Shown here: one piece after another, positions 48,806 through 58,122 of the stretch
Layout: each line of letters opens with the position of its first letter
Position numbering within the stretch: the stretch's first letter is position 1
Source: Mesorhizobium intechi
GTDB lineage: Bacteria; Pseudomonadota; Alphaproteobacteria; Rhizobiales; Rhizobiaceae
Direction of reading: 5' to 3'
Assembly (NCBI RefSeq): GCF_002879535.1
Contig: NZ_PNOT02000032.1
Span: forward strand, 61,746 to 125,745
DNA length: 64,000 nt
Notes under the pieces: generated by a model
The model's input: the letters and a program-made list of their open reading frames with translations, nothing else
What the model was told of the DNA's origin: nothing
Databases searched by the model: none
Translations under genes and position numbers: made by a program

Positions 48806-51466
48806 ATGCGTTCAGGGGCTTCAGCACCGCTCGCGATGGCCGATACGGGGCACGGCATCCAGGCTTTCGCGCGACGCCAGGTCGGCCGGCTGGTCGGCGC
48901 CGCCATGTTTGCCGCTGTTGCCTTCGGGGTCGCCAGCCTCGCCACCTGGAACGTTGCCGATCCAAGCTTCTCGCACGCCACCAACAACACCGTCACCAAC
49001 GCCATGGGCTATGCCGGCGCGGTTTTCTCCGATCTCGCCATGCAGTTCTTCGGCCTTGCTGCCGTCGCCGCGCTGGTTCCGGCTGTCATCTGGGGGTATC
49101 TGCTGTTTTCGGCGCGCGGTGTCGACAGGCTGCCCAAGCGCGGGCTGTTCTGGTTCGGCTTCGCGCTGCTCGCCGCCGCGATCGCCGGCTGCATCGTCCC
49201 GCCCAAGACCTGGCCGCTGCCCACCGGCCTCGGCGGCGTGTTCGGCGACATGGTGCTCAAGATTCCCGGCGTGCTGATCGGCGGCTATCCGACCGGGCTG
49301 ATCGCCAGCGTGCTCGCCGTGCTGCTGGCCGCACCGGCGCTCTGGCTGTTTGCCTTTGGCTCGGCGCTGACCGGGCGCAAGAACGGCTTCGCCGTGATGG
49401 AGGAGCCGGCGGCCGCGGACCCGCGCGAGGACGATCTCCTGTTCGACAATGAAGAGGATGAGGGCGACGAAGGCATATTGGCGCTCGGCGCCATCACCCA
49501 TTGGTGGCTGTCGCTGCGCGCGTGGATGCATCGCCGCGCGGTGCGCCGCAGGCAGGAACGCGACGAATATGAGCCGGAGATGCAGCCGCGCGCCAGCGCC
49601 TGGCGGCGTGCCGCCGAGCGCGTCGAATCGGCCGAATTCGCCGAGCAAAGGATGAGCCAGGACGGCCGCGCCCGCGTCGAGCCGGAATTCTTCGCCGCCA
49701 TGGTCAATGACCGCAGCGTATCCGTCGATCCGGACGATGACGATATCTTCGACCGCGACGACGAGGACTTGGATTTCGACGAGGAGCCCGCCACCCAGCG
49801 CCGCGCGGCCCCCACCGCCAAGGTGCAGCAGTTCCGTTCGGATGCCGCCACCCGTGTCGAGGCGCCGGCGCCGCGCCCGGCGCCGGGCGCACGCGTCCAG
49901 CGCGAGGCGCAGACCTCGCTGATCGGCTCGGACAAGTTCGAGATGCCGTCGCTGCATTTCCTGTCCGAACCGAAGAATGTCGCACGCGACCCGAGCCTGT
50001 CGAAGGATGCGCTGGAACAGAATGCGCGTCTGCTTGAAGGCGTGCTGGAGGATTTCGGCGTCAAGGGCGAGATCATCGCCGTACGCCCGGGTCCCGTCGT
50101 CACCCTCTATGAGCTGGAACCCGCGCCAGGCATCAAATCGTCGCGGGTCATCGGCCTTTCCGACGACATCGCCCGCTCGATGAGCGCGATTGCCTGCCGC
50201 GTCGCCGTGGTGCCCGGCCGCAACGCCATCGGCATCGAATTGCCGAACGCCAAGCGCGAGACGGTGTATCTGCGCGAGATCATGGCGAGCCGCGATTTCG
50301 AGACGACGAAGGCAAAGCTCGCGCTGGCGCTTGGCAAGACCATCAATGGCGAGGCCGTCATCGTCGACATCGCCAAGATGCCGCACGTGCTGGTCGCCGG
50401 CACCACCGGCTCCGGCAAGTCGGTCGCCATCAACACCATGATCCTGTCGCTGCTCTACAGGCTGACGCCGCAGGAATGCCGGCTGATCATGATCGATCCG
50501 AAGATGCTGGAACTCTCCGTCTATGACGGCATCCCGCATCTGCTCACCCCCGTCGTCACCGATCCGAAGAAGGCGGTGGTGGCGCTGAAATGGACCGTGC
50601 GCGAGATGGAGGACCGCTACCGCAAGATGTCCAAGGTCGGCGTGCGCAACATCGACGGTTTCAACGCCCGCGTTCAGCTGGCTGAGAAGAAGGGCGAAAA
50701 GATCTCGCGCACCGTGCAGACCGGCTTCGACCGCCAGACCGGCGAGGCGATCTACGAGACCGAGGACCTCGATCTCGAGCCGATGCCCTATATCGTCGTC
50801 ATCATCGACGAAATGGCCGACCTGATGATGGTCGCCGGCAAGGACATCGAGGGCGCGGTGCAGCGTCTGGCGCAGATGGCGCGCGCCGCCGGCATCCACG
50901 TCATCATGGCGACGCAGCGCCCGTCCGTCGACGTCATCACCGGCACCATCAAGGCCAACTTCCCGACCCGCATCTCCTTCCAGGTGACGTCGAAGATCGA
51001 CAGCCGCACCATTCTGGGCGAGCAGGGCGCCGAACAGCTGCTCGGCATGGGCGACATGCTCTACATGGCCGGCGGCGGCCGCATCCAGCGCGTGCACGGT
51101 CCCTTCGTCTCCGATGACGAGGTCGAAAAGATCGTCGGACACCTGAAGCTGCAGGGCGTGCCCGAATATCTCGACGCCATCACCGAGGATGACGACGAGG
51201 ACGAGGACGAACCGTCCAGCAAGGGCGGCGGTGGCGGTGGTGGCGGCGGTAACTTCGAGGATTCCGACGACCCCTACGACCAGGCGGTGGCCGTGGTGCT
51301 GCGCGACGGCAAGGCGTCGACCAGCTACATCCAGCGCCGGCTCGGCATCGGCTACAACCGTGCCGCATCGATCATCGAGAAGATGGAGAAGGAAGGCATT
51401 GTCGGCCCGGCCAACCATGCGGGAAAACGCGAAATCCTGGTGCCGACCGAGGACGACAAGTTCTGA
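48806..51466 (+). CDS. ftsK: DNA translocase FtsK
   Basis: 886 aa. N-terminal four-helix membrane domain (about 25-195). Acidic, Arg-rich linker (about 200-390). RecA-like motor with Walker [10 protein letters not shown] at 531-539 and Walker [16 protein letters not shown]-terminal gamma winged helix ([20 protein letters not shown]) that reads KOPS and activates XerCD. A Gly-rich GGGGGGGGN spacer precedes gamma. The recombinase XerC is encoded at 20274 in the same window. Confidence 0.97.
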   Translation: MRSGASAPLAMADTGHGIQAFARRQVGRLVGAAMFAAVAFGVASLATWNVADPSFSHATNNTVTNAMGYAGAVFSDLAMQFFGLAAVAALVPAVIWGYLLFSARGVDRLPKRGLFWFGFALLAAAIAGCIVPPKTWPLPTGLGGVFGDMVLKIPGVLIGGYPTGLIASVLAVLLAAPALWLFAFGSALTGRKNGFAVMEEPAAADPREDDLLFDNEEDEGDEGILALGAITHWWLSLRAWMHRRAVRRRQERDEYEPEMQPRASAWRRAAERVESAEFAEQRMSQDGRARVEPEFFAAMVNDRSVSVDPDDDDIFDRDDEDLDFDEEPATQRRAAPTAKVQQFRSDAATRVEAPAPRPAPGARVQREAQTSLIGSDKFEMPSLHFLSEPKNVARDPSLSKDALEQNARLLEGVLEDFGVKGEIIAVRPGPVVTLYELEPAPGIKSSRVIGLSDDIARSMSAIACRVAVVPGRNAIGIELPNAKRETVYLREIMASRDFETTKAKLALALGKTINGEAVIVDIAKMPHVLVAGTTGSGKSVAINTMILSLLYRLTPQECRLIMIDPKMLELSVYDGIPHLLTPVVTDPKKAVVALKWTVREMEDRYRKMSKVGVRNIDGFNARVQLAEKKGEKISRTVQTGFDRQTGEAIYETEDLDLEPMPYIVVIIDEMADLMMVAGKDIEGAVQRLAQMARAAGIHVIMATQRPSVDVITGTIKANFPTRISFQVTSKIDSRTILGEQGAEQLLGMGDMLYMAGGGRIQRVHGPFVSDDEVEKIVGHLKLQGVPEYLDAITEDDDEDEDEPSSKGGGGGGGGGNFEDSDDPYDQAVAVVLRDGKASTSYIQRRLGIGYNRAASIIEKMEKEGIVGPANHAGKREILVPTEDDKF

Positions 51467-51601
51467 TGGCGCGACGTTCACGGCAACCTTGAACCCTCTG
51501 GCGCGTTCAAGCGAGTAGGCAGCGTTCGCCCCGCCAAACTTCAGCCCAACTGGGGGTTCAGGACAGCGACGGATACAGGAATCACCACGAGAGTGACCGA
51601 C

Positions 51602-52282
51602 ATGAAAAACGATCTTTCCAAGCTCAGCGATTTTGCCCCGACCCGACGCCAGATCCTCGGCCTCGGCCTTGTCGCCGCCGGTGCAGCCGCCTTCAATGTG
51701 GTCCCGGGGTTCGAGCTTCTGGCCTCGGCGCAGGCGGCCGTGCCCGCCGCCGCGCAGAAGATCGCCGACCATTTTTCCTCGGTCAAATCGATGAGCGGCG
51801 AATTCGTGCAGTTCGGCCCCAAGGGCGAGCAGACCGGCGGCAAATTCTTCCTCGAGCGGCCAGGCAAAATCCGCTTCAACTACGACGGGGCGTCGAATTT
51901 CAAGGTGATTTCCGACGGCAAGTCGGTGGTCATCCTCAACAAGAAAATGAACACATCGGATCTTTATCCGCTGTCCAAGACGCCGCTGAAGCTGCTGCTC
52001 GATGACCGGATCGACCTCTCCGGCGATCGCGTCAAGAGCGTCAAGGAAGAAGACGACCTCACCACCATCCAGCTTTCAGACAAGTCGGTCTTCGGCAATG
52101 CGCGCATCACCATGATGTTTGATCCGAAAACCTATGATCTGCGCCAGTGGACGATCACCGACGCGCAAGGCAAGGACACGACGGTGATGATCTTCAACAC
52201 CAAGGAAGGCGTCAGCTTCGCGCCCGACACCTTTGCCATCGACTACACGGCGAACCGCGAGCTGAATACCAAGACAAGGTAG
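51602..52282 (+). CDS. lolA: outer-membrane lipoprotein carrier LolA
   Basis: 226 aa periplasmic chaperone carrying lipoproteins to the outer membrane. Signal contains TRRQILGLGLVAAGAAAF, a twin-arginine-like motif, before an AQA cleavage. The mature part begins VPAAAQKIADHFSSVKSMSG. LolA features GKFFLERPGKIRFNYDG and TIQLSDKS are present. An in-frame GTG nine bases upstream is an alternative start. Follows ftsK as in many alphaproteobacteria. Confidence 0.93.
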   Translation: MKNDLSKLSDFAPTRRQILGLGLVAAGAAAFNVVPGFELLASAQAAVPAAAQKIADHFSSVKSMSGEFVQFGPKGEQTGGKFFLERPGKIRFNYDGASNFKVISDGKSVVILNKKMNTSDLYPLSKTPLKLLLDDRIDLSGDRVKSVKEEDDLTTIQLSDKSVFGNARITMMFDPKTYDLRQWTITDAQGKDTTVMIFNTKEGVSFAPDTFAIDYTANRELNTKTR

Positions 52283-52515
52283 CTCCCGTCGCCACGGCAA
52301 GCTTGCGGCGGCTGCGCTGAAATCAGCTTCTTTCGCCTCGTTTACGGGAGGAAATGCCCGGCAGGGCAATCAGCGGCGGCGCCGAGATCAATAACCGGCG
52401 CCCGGCTTGTCTTTGCTGCCCGTGGCTGGCAGTTTCCGGACCGACTCCCTCAAAAGGCGTCTTCGCGGTCAGGGCCGATCGATCCTGGCTGGCTGTACGC
52501 TGTCCGGATTGCCAA

Positions 52516-53322
52516 ATGCCCTTTTCCATCGCCACCTGGAACATCAACTCCGTGCGCCTGCGCATGCCGATCGTCGAGCGCCTGCTCGATGAATACGCGC
52601 CCGATGTGCTGTGTCTGCAGGAAACCAAGGTTCCGGACGAGCTGTTCCCGGAAAAGGCATTCCGCAGACTCGGCTACCAGCACATCGCCTTCCATGGCCA
52701 GAAGGGCTACCACGGCGTCGCCACGGTGGCGCGGCGGCCGATCGAGGTGGTCGAAAAGCGTCGCTTCTGCGAGATCGAGGACAGCCGGCATCTGTCGGTG
52801 ACGGTGCGCGCCGGCGGCAAGACGATCCTCATCCACAATTTCTACGTTCCGGCGGGCGGCGACGAGCCAGATCCCGAAATCAACAAGAAATTCAAGCACA
52901 AGCTCGACTTTGTCGCCGAGATGAACGCCATCCGCGCCGAGCATACAGAGGTGTCCGCCTCGGTGCTTGTCGGCGACCTCAACATCGCCCCGCTCGAGCA
53001 CGACGTCTGGTCGCACAAGCAATTGCTCAACGTCGTCAGCCACACGCCGGTCGAGACCGAAAACTTCGAGGCGATGCGGATCGCCGGCGATTGGGTCGAC
53101 CTGATGCGGCACAACGTGCCATTGGACGAGAAGCTCTACACCTGGTGGAGTTATCGCGCGCAGGACTGGGAAGCATCGAACCGGGGCCGGCGGCTCGACC
53201 ATGTCTGGTCGTCGCCCAATCTGGTGCAGGATTTCGCCGGCTACGAAATCCTGCGGGCGGCGCGCGGCTGGGACCGGCCGTCCGACCATGTGCCGGTTAT
53301 CGCGCGGTTCAACCTGGATTAG
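52516..53322 (+). CDS. xthA: exodeoxyribonuclease III
   Basis: 268 aa AP endonuclease / 3'-5' exonuclease. FSIATWNINSVRLR start, metal-binding Glu in CLQETKVPD, GDLNIAPLEHDVW, and the catalytic SDHVPVIARF near the C-terminus. The reading frame runs 54 codons further upstream, but that part has no similarity. The 233-base gap after lolA carries no gene. Confidence 0.95.
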   Translation: MPFSIATWNINSVRLRMPIVERLLDEYAPDVLCLQETKVPDELFPEKAFRRLGYQHIAFHGQKGYHGVATVARRPIEVVEKRRFCEIEDSRHLSVTVRAGGKTILIHNFYVPAGGDEPDPEINKKFKHKLDFVAEMNAIRAEHTEVSASVLVGDLNIAPLEHDVWSHKQLLNVVSHTPVETENFEAMRIAGDWVDLMRHNVPLDEKLYTWWSYRAQDWEASNRGRRLDHVWSSPNLVQDFAGYEILRAARGWDRPSDHVPVIARFNLD

Positions 53323-53338
53323 GTGCCTAAGGCAATTT

Positions 53339-53523
53339 GTCATTCCAGGGCGGAGCGGAGCGCAGCCCCTGGAGCCGCTCCGCGGCCCAAGGGACCCATG
53401 CGGCGACGTTAAGGCGTCGAAACGGTGAAGGATTCCGCTCCGCTGCGTCCTTTGATCAAGGTCACGGAATGGATCCCAGGGTCTCCGCGACGGAGCTTCG
53501 CTCTGCTCCGCCCTAGGACGAAG
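53339..53523. repeat. intergenic repeat with GGCGGAGCGGAGCG / CTCTGCTCCGCC arms
   Basis: Starts CATTCCAGGGCGGAGCGGAGC and ends with CTCTGCTCCGCCCTAGGA. Internally it has ggattccgctccgctgcgtcc and ggaatggatcccagggtc. This partly self-complementary stretch resembles the long palindromic intergenic repeats frequent in Mesorhizobium (recalled). It lies between convergent xthA and the cNMP-binding gene. Confidence 0.6.
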
Positions 53524-53575
53524 CGTGGAGGCGGCTGCAGCTAATATAGTGCCTGACTGCAATCGACAGTCGCGC

Positions 53576-54034
53576 TCACCTGCCTGAAAACCGTGGCGCC
53601 AGTTCCTCGATGCGGCGGATCATGTCCTGGAATTCCTCGGAGATGCGCTGGTGCAGCTTCACCGCCACTTCCGGATATTCCTCCAGGATGCGGCGGAACA
53701 TCTTGCGGCTGAGCCGGATGACTTCCGAGTCGATTTCGGCCGACGCGCTGGTCAGCCGGTTGGTGTCGGCGATCAGCGCCAGTTCGCTGAGCATGGTGCC
53801 GGGGCCGGCGGTGCCGATCGGGATGCGTTCGCCACTCTGCTCGCGATAGAGAACGATGCGTCCGCTGACCACGACATAGGCCGAATCGGCCGCGTCGTCC
53901 TCGCGGTAGAGCTTGTGGTTGGCCTGCAGCAGGGTGGTCTCGGCGCCGAAGGCGAGCAGGCGCAGCTGCTCCTGCGTGAAACCCTGGAAGAGCCTCACGG
54001 CGGACAGAATGCGGATGTCGTCATCCAACGCCAT
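53576..54034 (-). CDS. cyclic-nucleotide-binding-domain protein without HTH
   Basis: 152 aa. A single CAP-like effector barrel: LRLLAFGAETTLLQANHKLYR, YVVVSGRIVLYREQ, GPGTMLSELALI (PBC-like, with a Glu but without the full RSA motif). The long C-helix KLHQRISEEFQDMIRRIEEL ends the protein. No DNA-binding helix-turn-helix, so it is not a FNR/CRP regulator. May act as a protein partner. Same strand as, and 120 bases downstream of, the CenR-like regulator. Confidence 0.85.
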   Translation of the reverse strand: MALDDDIRILSAVRLFQGFTQEQLRLLAFGAETTLLQANHKLYREDDAADSAYVVVSGRIVLYREQSGERIPIGTAGPGTMLSELALIADTNRLTSASAEIDSEVIRLSRKMFRRILEEYPEVAVKLHQRISEEFQDMIRRIEELAPRFSGR

Positions 54035-54155
54035 CTCTAGCTGCGTCCCCGAACGGTCAGTCCAATCCCTCCTTCACGAGTCGATCCTTAATCCCCTCCA
54101 CAGGATCGCACCCGAAAGCGGTCCCGCCCAGACCGCTTATTGGATAATGAAATGT

Positions 54156-54839
54156 TTAAGGAACCAGCTTGTAGCCACCGCTTTCTGTCACAAGAATTTC
54201 CGCATTGGAAGGATCGCGCTCGATCTTCTGGCGCAGGCGGTAGACATGGGTTTCCAGCGTGTGCGTGGTGACGCCGGAATTGTAGCCCCAGACTTCCTCC
54301 AACAGCACGTCGCGCGTCACCACCTTCTGGTCGGCGCGGTAGAGATATTTGATGATCGAGGCTTCCTTCTCCGTCAGCCGCACCTTGCCGCCACGGGGGT
54401 CGATGAGCAGCTTCTGGCTGGGCTTGAAAGTGTAGGGACCGACCGAGAAGGTGGCGTCCTCGCTCTGCTCGTGCTGGCGCAGCTGGGCACGGATGCGCGC
54501 CAGCAGCACCGCGAAGCGGAACGGCTTCGTCACATAATCGTTGGCGCCGGCCTCGAGACCCAGAATCGTGTCCGAATCGGTGTCGTGGCCGGTCAGCATG
54601 ATGATGGGCGCCTTGTAGCCGCCCTTGCGCAGGATCTTGACGGCCTCGCGGCCGTCCATGTCGGGCAGGCCGACATCCATGATGAGCAGGTCGATGAGGC
54701 CGCCGCGTGCCGCCGTGACGCCTTTTGCCGCAGTCGCTTCCTGCAACACGTCGAATTCCTCGTAGAGGGCGAGTTGCTCGACCAGTGTGCCGCGCAGGTC
54801 ATCGTCGTCGTCGACGATCAGGATGGTGCGTGAAGTCAT
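54156..54839 (-). CDS. OmpR/PhoB-family response regulator, CenR-like
   Basis: 227 aa. Receiver with Asp pocket IVDDDDDLR, phospho-acceptor Asp55 (LLIMDVGLPD), Thr in MLTGHDTDSD and Lys105 in TKPFRF. C-terminal winged helix (EASIIKYLYRADQK, VTTHTLETHVYRLRQKIE). Closely matches my memory of the highly conserved Rhizobiales regulator called CenR, which controls envelope and cell-cycle genes. No histidine kinase is adjacent, consistent with an orphan. Divergent from the L,D-transpeptidase gene. Confidence 0.9.
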   Translation of the reverse strand: MTSRTILIVDDDDDLRGTLVEQLALYEEFDVLQEATAAKGVTAARGGLIDLLIMDVGLPDMDGREAVKILRKGGYKAPIIMLTGHDTDSDTILGLEAGANDYVTKPFRFAVLLARIRAQLRQHEQSEDATFSVGPYTFKPSQKLLIDPRGGKVRLTEKEASIIKYLYRADQKVVTRDVLLEEVWGYNSGVTTHTLETHVYRLRQKIERDPSNAEILVTESGGYKLVP

Positions 54840-54923
54840 GGATCAATCCGTTGTTTTGAAAATGAAATTCAGTTGACCGCTGCGTATTTATGCGGAAGCT
54901 GGCCGACACAATAGCCGATCACA

Positions 54924-55520
54924 GTGATTTGTTCCGTGGCACGATCATACAAGAAAAAACGCGATCGCAATGCAGCCGGCGCAATTTTGCCGAAACGGCT
55001 GCGTGTGCTGACCGTGCGGGCAAGGCCCGGCCATCCCAGCCAGGGCCTGCTGCAGGCTGGAAAAACAGTGTTCGCCTGCGCGCTGGGGCGCGGCGGCATC
55101 TCGGCCGACAAGCGCGAGGGCGACGGCGCCACGCCGCTCGGCTCGATGCGGATCCTGTCGGGCTATTTCCGGGGAGATCAGTTTGCCGGTGGCCGCCGGA
55201 CGCGGCTGGCGATGACGCCGATCGGGCCCGACCTCGGCTGGTGCGAGGTATCAGACGACCGCAATTACAACAGGCCGGTCAAGATCCCCTATGGCGCAAG
55301 CCACGAGCGCATGCGGCGCGACGACCGGCTCTACGACGCCTGCCTGGTGCTCGACTGGAACATCGCGCCGCGCCGCCGCGGGCGCGGCAGCGCCATCTTC
55401 TTCCACCTGGCGCGTCCAGATTTCACGCCGACGCAAGGTTGCGTGGCGGTGACCGCGCGGACCATGGCCCGGCTGCTGCCGCTGTTGTCGGATAGGACGA
55501 TGGTGAGGGTGGTCAGGTAG
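54924..55520 (+). CDS. L,D-transpeptidase catalytic-domain (YkuD-like) protein
   Basis: 198 aa from a GTG; a second GTG at 54936 is equally possible, and no ribosome site decides. ADKREGDGATPLG and the active-site run IFFHLARPDFTPTQGCVAV (His161, Cys173) identify the COG3786 branch of the YkuD family. The Cys is preceded by Thr-Gln-Gly rather than Ser-x-Gly. Such enzymes form 3-3 cross-links or attach proteins to peptidoglycan. No Sec signal is visible, which is odd for a periplasmic activity. Confidence 0.85.
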   Translation: MICSVARSYKKKRDRNAAGAILPKRLRVLTVRARPGHPSQGLLQAGKTVFACALGRGGISADKREGDGATPLGSMRILSGYFRGDQFAGGRRTRLAMTPIGPDLGWCEVSDDRNYNRPVKIPYGASHERMRRDDRLYDACLVLDWNIAPRRRGRGSAIFFHLARPDFTPTQGCVAVTARTMARLLPLLSDRTMVRVVR

Positions 55521-55548
55521 CGAATGGGCCCGCCGGTAATTCCCTTTT

Positions 55549-55791
55549 CTATCGCTTCCGCCATCCCGTGCCCAGCAGTCCAATTTCGCGAAGCTCATGG
55601 TCCATCGCCTTGGCGATGTCGCGACGTTCGCCGCCGATATCGCGCAGTTCACGGTCGGAGAGGTCGTCGACCGATTCCAAGGGAAGCCTGGCGGCGACGT
55701 TGGCCTGGCGCAGCCAATCGAACGTGGCGCGCAGCCACTGCGGGAGAGATGATTTCAGGGTGGTGCGGGACTTCAGAGCGATGTCGGTCAC
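55549..55791 (-). CDS. DUF1127 small protein
   Basis: 80 aa. The C-terminal half with VDDLSDRELRDIGGERRDI is the Arg-rich DUF1127 (YjiS-like) motif; family members bind RNA or alter phosphate and carbon metabolism in some alphaproteobacteria. GTG start with only a weak GGA upstream. Divergent from a LysR regulator, whose shared promoter region is packed with palindromes, so it is the likely target of that regulator. Confidence 0.85.
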   Translation of the reverse strand: MTDIALKSRTTLKSSLPQWLRATFDWLRQANVAARLPLESVDDLSDRELRDIGGERRDIAKAMDHELREIGLLGTGWRKR

Positions 55792-55796
55792 GGCTT

Positions 55797-55849
55797 TATC
55801 CGGTTTCTCCGGATATCAAATCCGGTTTGAAGGTGTCTCGATGTCGAGA
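55797..55849. promoter_or_regulatory. palindrome cluster between DUF1127 and lysR
   Basis: Three abutting perfect dyads: TATCCGG-tttct-CCGGATA (55797-55815), TCAAA-tccgg-TTTGA (55816-55830) and TCTCGA-tg-TCGAGA (55836-55849). Five to 58 bases before the DUF1127 start. LysR-type proteins bind such dyads next to a divergent gene; binding here is inferred. Confidence 0.55.
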
Positions 55850-55921
55850 TCATGCCGGATTGAAAAACAAACGGGAAACGAGTAGTTCTTTTCAGATTAT
55901 CAAGTTTTATTTGGAGATCAG

Positions 55922-56854
55922 ATGTCCCGCCTCCTGCCCGGAACGCGCGCGCTGAGGACCTTCGAGGCGGCGGCGCGTCACCTCAATTTCACGCGCGCCG
56001 CCGACGAGCTTGGGCTGACGCCAGCCGCGGTCAGCCACCAGGTCAAGGAAATCGAGGATCAACTCGACCTGGTGCTGTTCACGCGAACCAGCCGCACCAT
56101 GCGGCTGACGGAAGCGGGAAACGTGCTGCACGAAGCGTCGATCGATGCGCTCGACCTGCTCAACCGCGCGGTGTCGCGCGCCCGCAAGATGACGCGCGGC
56201 ACGACGCTCTTGAAAGTGACGCTCGACGCGCAGTTCGCGACGAAATGGCTGATGCGGCGCATCGACGATTTCCGTCGTCAGCGGCCAGGCATCGAGTTGC
56301 GTTTCGACATCACCTACGATGTCAGGGATTTCGAGCGCGACGACGTCGATATCGGCATCCGGTTCGGCACCGGCAGATATCCAGGGCTTTGCGCGCACCG
56401 GCTGTTCGACAACATCATCATCCCGGTGTGCAGTCCGGCACTGCTGGCTTCAGGCCCCCCGCTCAACGAACCGCGCGATCTCTTCCAGCACACGCTCGCC
56501 CATATCGACTGGTCTCGGCAAGGCGTCACCTGGCCCAACTGGAGCATGTGGATGCAGGCCGCCGGCGTCGACGATTTCGACGACAGCCGCACCCTCGTCT
56601 TCGGCTCCTCGACCGATGCCACGCAGGCGGCCCTCGACGGCAACGCCGTGGCGCTGGCCGACTTCGCCATGGTCGCCAACGACCTGTCGCAAGGGCGCCT
56701 CGTCCGCCCCTTCGAGCTCGGCATCAAGGTCGCGCCGGAGTTCGCCTATTTCCTGGTCTATCCGGAAACCGTGAAGGACGACGCCCGGATCGCGGCGTTT
56801 CGCGAGTGGCTTCTGGAGGAAGCGGCAAGGACGCATGGCACGGAGAAGGCATAG
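55922..56854 (+). CDS. LysR-family transcriptional regulator, GcvA-like
   Basis: 310 aa. N-terminal winged helix RTFEAAARHLNFTRAADELG / TPAAVSHQVKEIEDQL. The effector domain starts LKVTLDAQFATKWLMRRID, with ERDDVDIGIRFGTGRYPG typical of the GcvA/AmpR branch. Likely represses or activates the divergent DUF1127 gene and itself. TTTGGAGA before the ATG. Ligand unknown. Confidence 0.92.
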   Translation: MSRLLPGTRALRTFEAAARHLNFTRAADELGLTPAAVSHQVKEIEDQLDLVLFTRTSRTMRLTEAGNVLHEASIDALDLLNRAVSRARKMTRGTTLLKVTLDAQFATKWLMRRIDDFRRQRPGIELRFDITYDVRDFERDDVDIGIRFGTGRYPGLCAHRLFDNIIIPVCSPALLASGPPLNEPRDLFQHTLAHIDWSRQGVTWPNWSMWMQAAGVDDFDDSRTLVFGSSTDATQAALDGNAVALADFAMVANDLSQGRLVRPFELGIKVAPEFAYFLVYPETVKDDARIAAFREWLLEEAARTHGTEKA

Positions 56855-56879
56855 GCGGGCTGCCAGGCCCGTCTTTCAG

Positions 56880-57623
56880 TCACGACCGGGCATTATGGCC
56901 GAAAATCATGCGCGTGTATTTCTTCCATCGCCATTTCACGCTTTTGTACAGAAGCGAATGTGGTTTGCCGGAAACCGACGTGTGGAATGCGCCGTTCTCG
57001 CTGCCCTGCTCGGCAATCGGCCGCTCGAACCAAAGCATCTCAACCCCGAGCCTCTCGTCCATCTGCTCAATCTGGTGGTCGATCGCCGTCGATATCTTGT
57101 TTTGCGCGATCCAGGCGCAACGGGCCTCCGCAACCGGGCGGGTAATAAGATAGGAATCGGCGCATCTTGCATGGAGAGCCGGATAGAGCTTCTGGCCCTT
57201 CCGCAATTTCCAGATCGGCGTGTAGTAGTTGCTGCCATTGCCGAGATAGATGACGGCCTTGCGCGTGGGACCGCCGAGTTCGGCAAGCCCCTGCCGGAAC
57301 TTGGCGACGAAGTCGCGGGCGAGGAAGACGTCGTCCTCGAACACCAGGCAATAGGGCAGGTCGGTCTCGAGGAAGTCGCGCCAGATGCCGACATGTTTCA
57401 ACGCCAGCGAAACGGTGGCCGGATGGGTAAGGGCGGGCGCGACCAGCTCGCTTCGGATTTCCGGTGTGACGTCTGCCGGGTCCCAGTCCGTGTAAAAATA
57501 GACCGGCACGCCGCGCCGCTCAAATTCGCGGACGATGTGGCGGCGCCGGTCGTCATAGCCTTGCTTGACGTGGCAGATCCGGGTGAACACCTGATCGCGT
57601 GGAAATCCGGACTCGTCCGCCAT
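56880..57623 (-). CDS. glycosyltransferase family 25 (LPS-type)
   Basis: 247 aa. CHVKQGYDDRRRHIVREFER, KHVGIWRDFLETDLPYCLVF and the metal-binding EDDVFLARDFV define GT25. C-terminal PIAEQGSENGAFHTSVS follows. Likely adds a sugar to lipopolysaccharide or an exopolysaccharide; no other polysaccharide gene is nearby. The ATG at 57623 is chosen over an in-frame TTG at 57629. Confidence 0.87.
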   Translation of the reverse strand: MADESGFPRDQVFTRICHVKQGYDDRRRHIVREFERRGVPVYFYTDWDPADVTPEIRSELVAPALTHPATVSLALKHVGIWRDFLETDLPYCLVFEDDVFLARDFVAKFRQGLAELGGPTRKAVIYLGNGSNYYTPIWKLRKGQKLYPALHARCADSYLITRPVAEARCAWIAQNKISTAIDHQIEQMDERLGVEMLWFERPIAEQGSENGAFHTSVSGKPHSLLYKSVKWRWKKYTRMIFGHNARS

Positions 57624-57638
57624 CGTCAACGCGCCGCC

Positions 57639-58055
57639 TCAGCTTGCCGCGGCGCCGAACCAGCCGATCACCGCGCCGATGATCAGCAAGACACCCAGCC
57701 AGTGGCCGCCGTCGATGAGGGTCAGGTCCCAGCCGAAATTCTCGTAGCGATGGTTGACCGAGAGCGTCGTGGCGACGAAACCCAGCCAAAGCACGAAACC
57801 GAAGATGAGGCCGGCGAGCAATGTCGGCTCACCGCCGGTCATCGCACCGACCACGAGCGCCATGATGTAGGCCATGACCAGTTCGGCAATGAAGCTGATG
57901 ACGAAAGGCAGCGGCGATTTCTTCATCGTCGCCGGATCGAGTTTGGCGGCCTTCAGCCATGGCTTGCTCAACGCCATGTACCAGGCGGCGCCGAACAGCC
58001 AGGCCAAGACGGCGGCGGCGATGACCGCCAGCCAGTTCACTGCTGAAAAATCCAT
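57639..58055 (-). CDS. DUF1761 membrane protein
   Basis: 138 aa with four membrane helices. Begins MDFSAVNWLAVIAAAVLAWL. SKPWLKAAKLD follows the first helix, a motif of DUF1761, and HRYENFGWDLTLIDGGHW precedes the last. GAGGGGA lies before the ATG. The family is uncharacterised. Confidence 0.85.
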   Translation of the reverse strand: MDFSAVNWLAVIAAAVLAWLFGAAWYMALSKPWLKAAKLDPATMKKSPLPFVISFIAELVMAYIMALVVGAMTGGEPTLLAGLIFGFVLWLGFVATTLSVNHRYENFGWDLTLIDGGHWLGVLLIIGAVIGWFGAAAS

Positions 58056-58122
58056 GAGCTCCCCTCCAGGTGCAGGCCGTGCGGCACGCATGAGCTTTGT
58101 ATCAGGCGCTTCGGCGATGGCG

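Noticed and set aside
48821..51772. 983-codon open frame antisense to ftsK
   Set aside because: The plus strand encodes an unmistakable FtsK. Long antisense frames are expected in GC-rich genes with G/C third positions, and the translation has no domain.
53576..54034. CRP/FNR transcription factor
   Set aside because: Only the cyclic-nucleotide-binding barrel and C-helix are present; no helix-turn-helix and no frameshifted remnant seen downstream.
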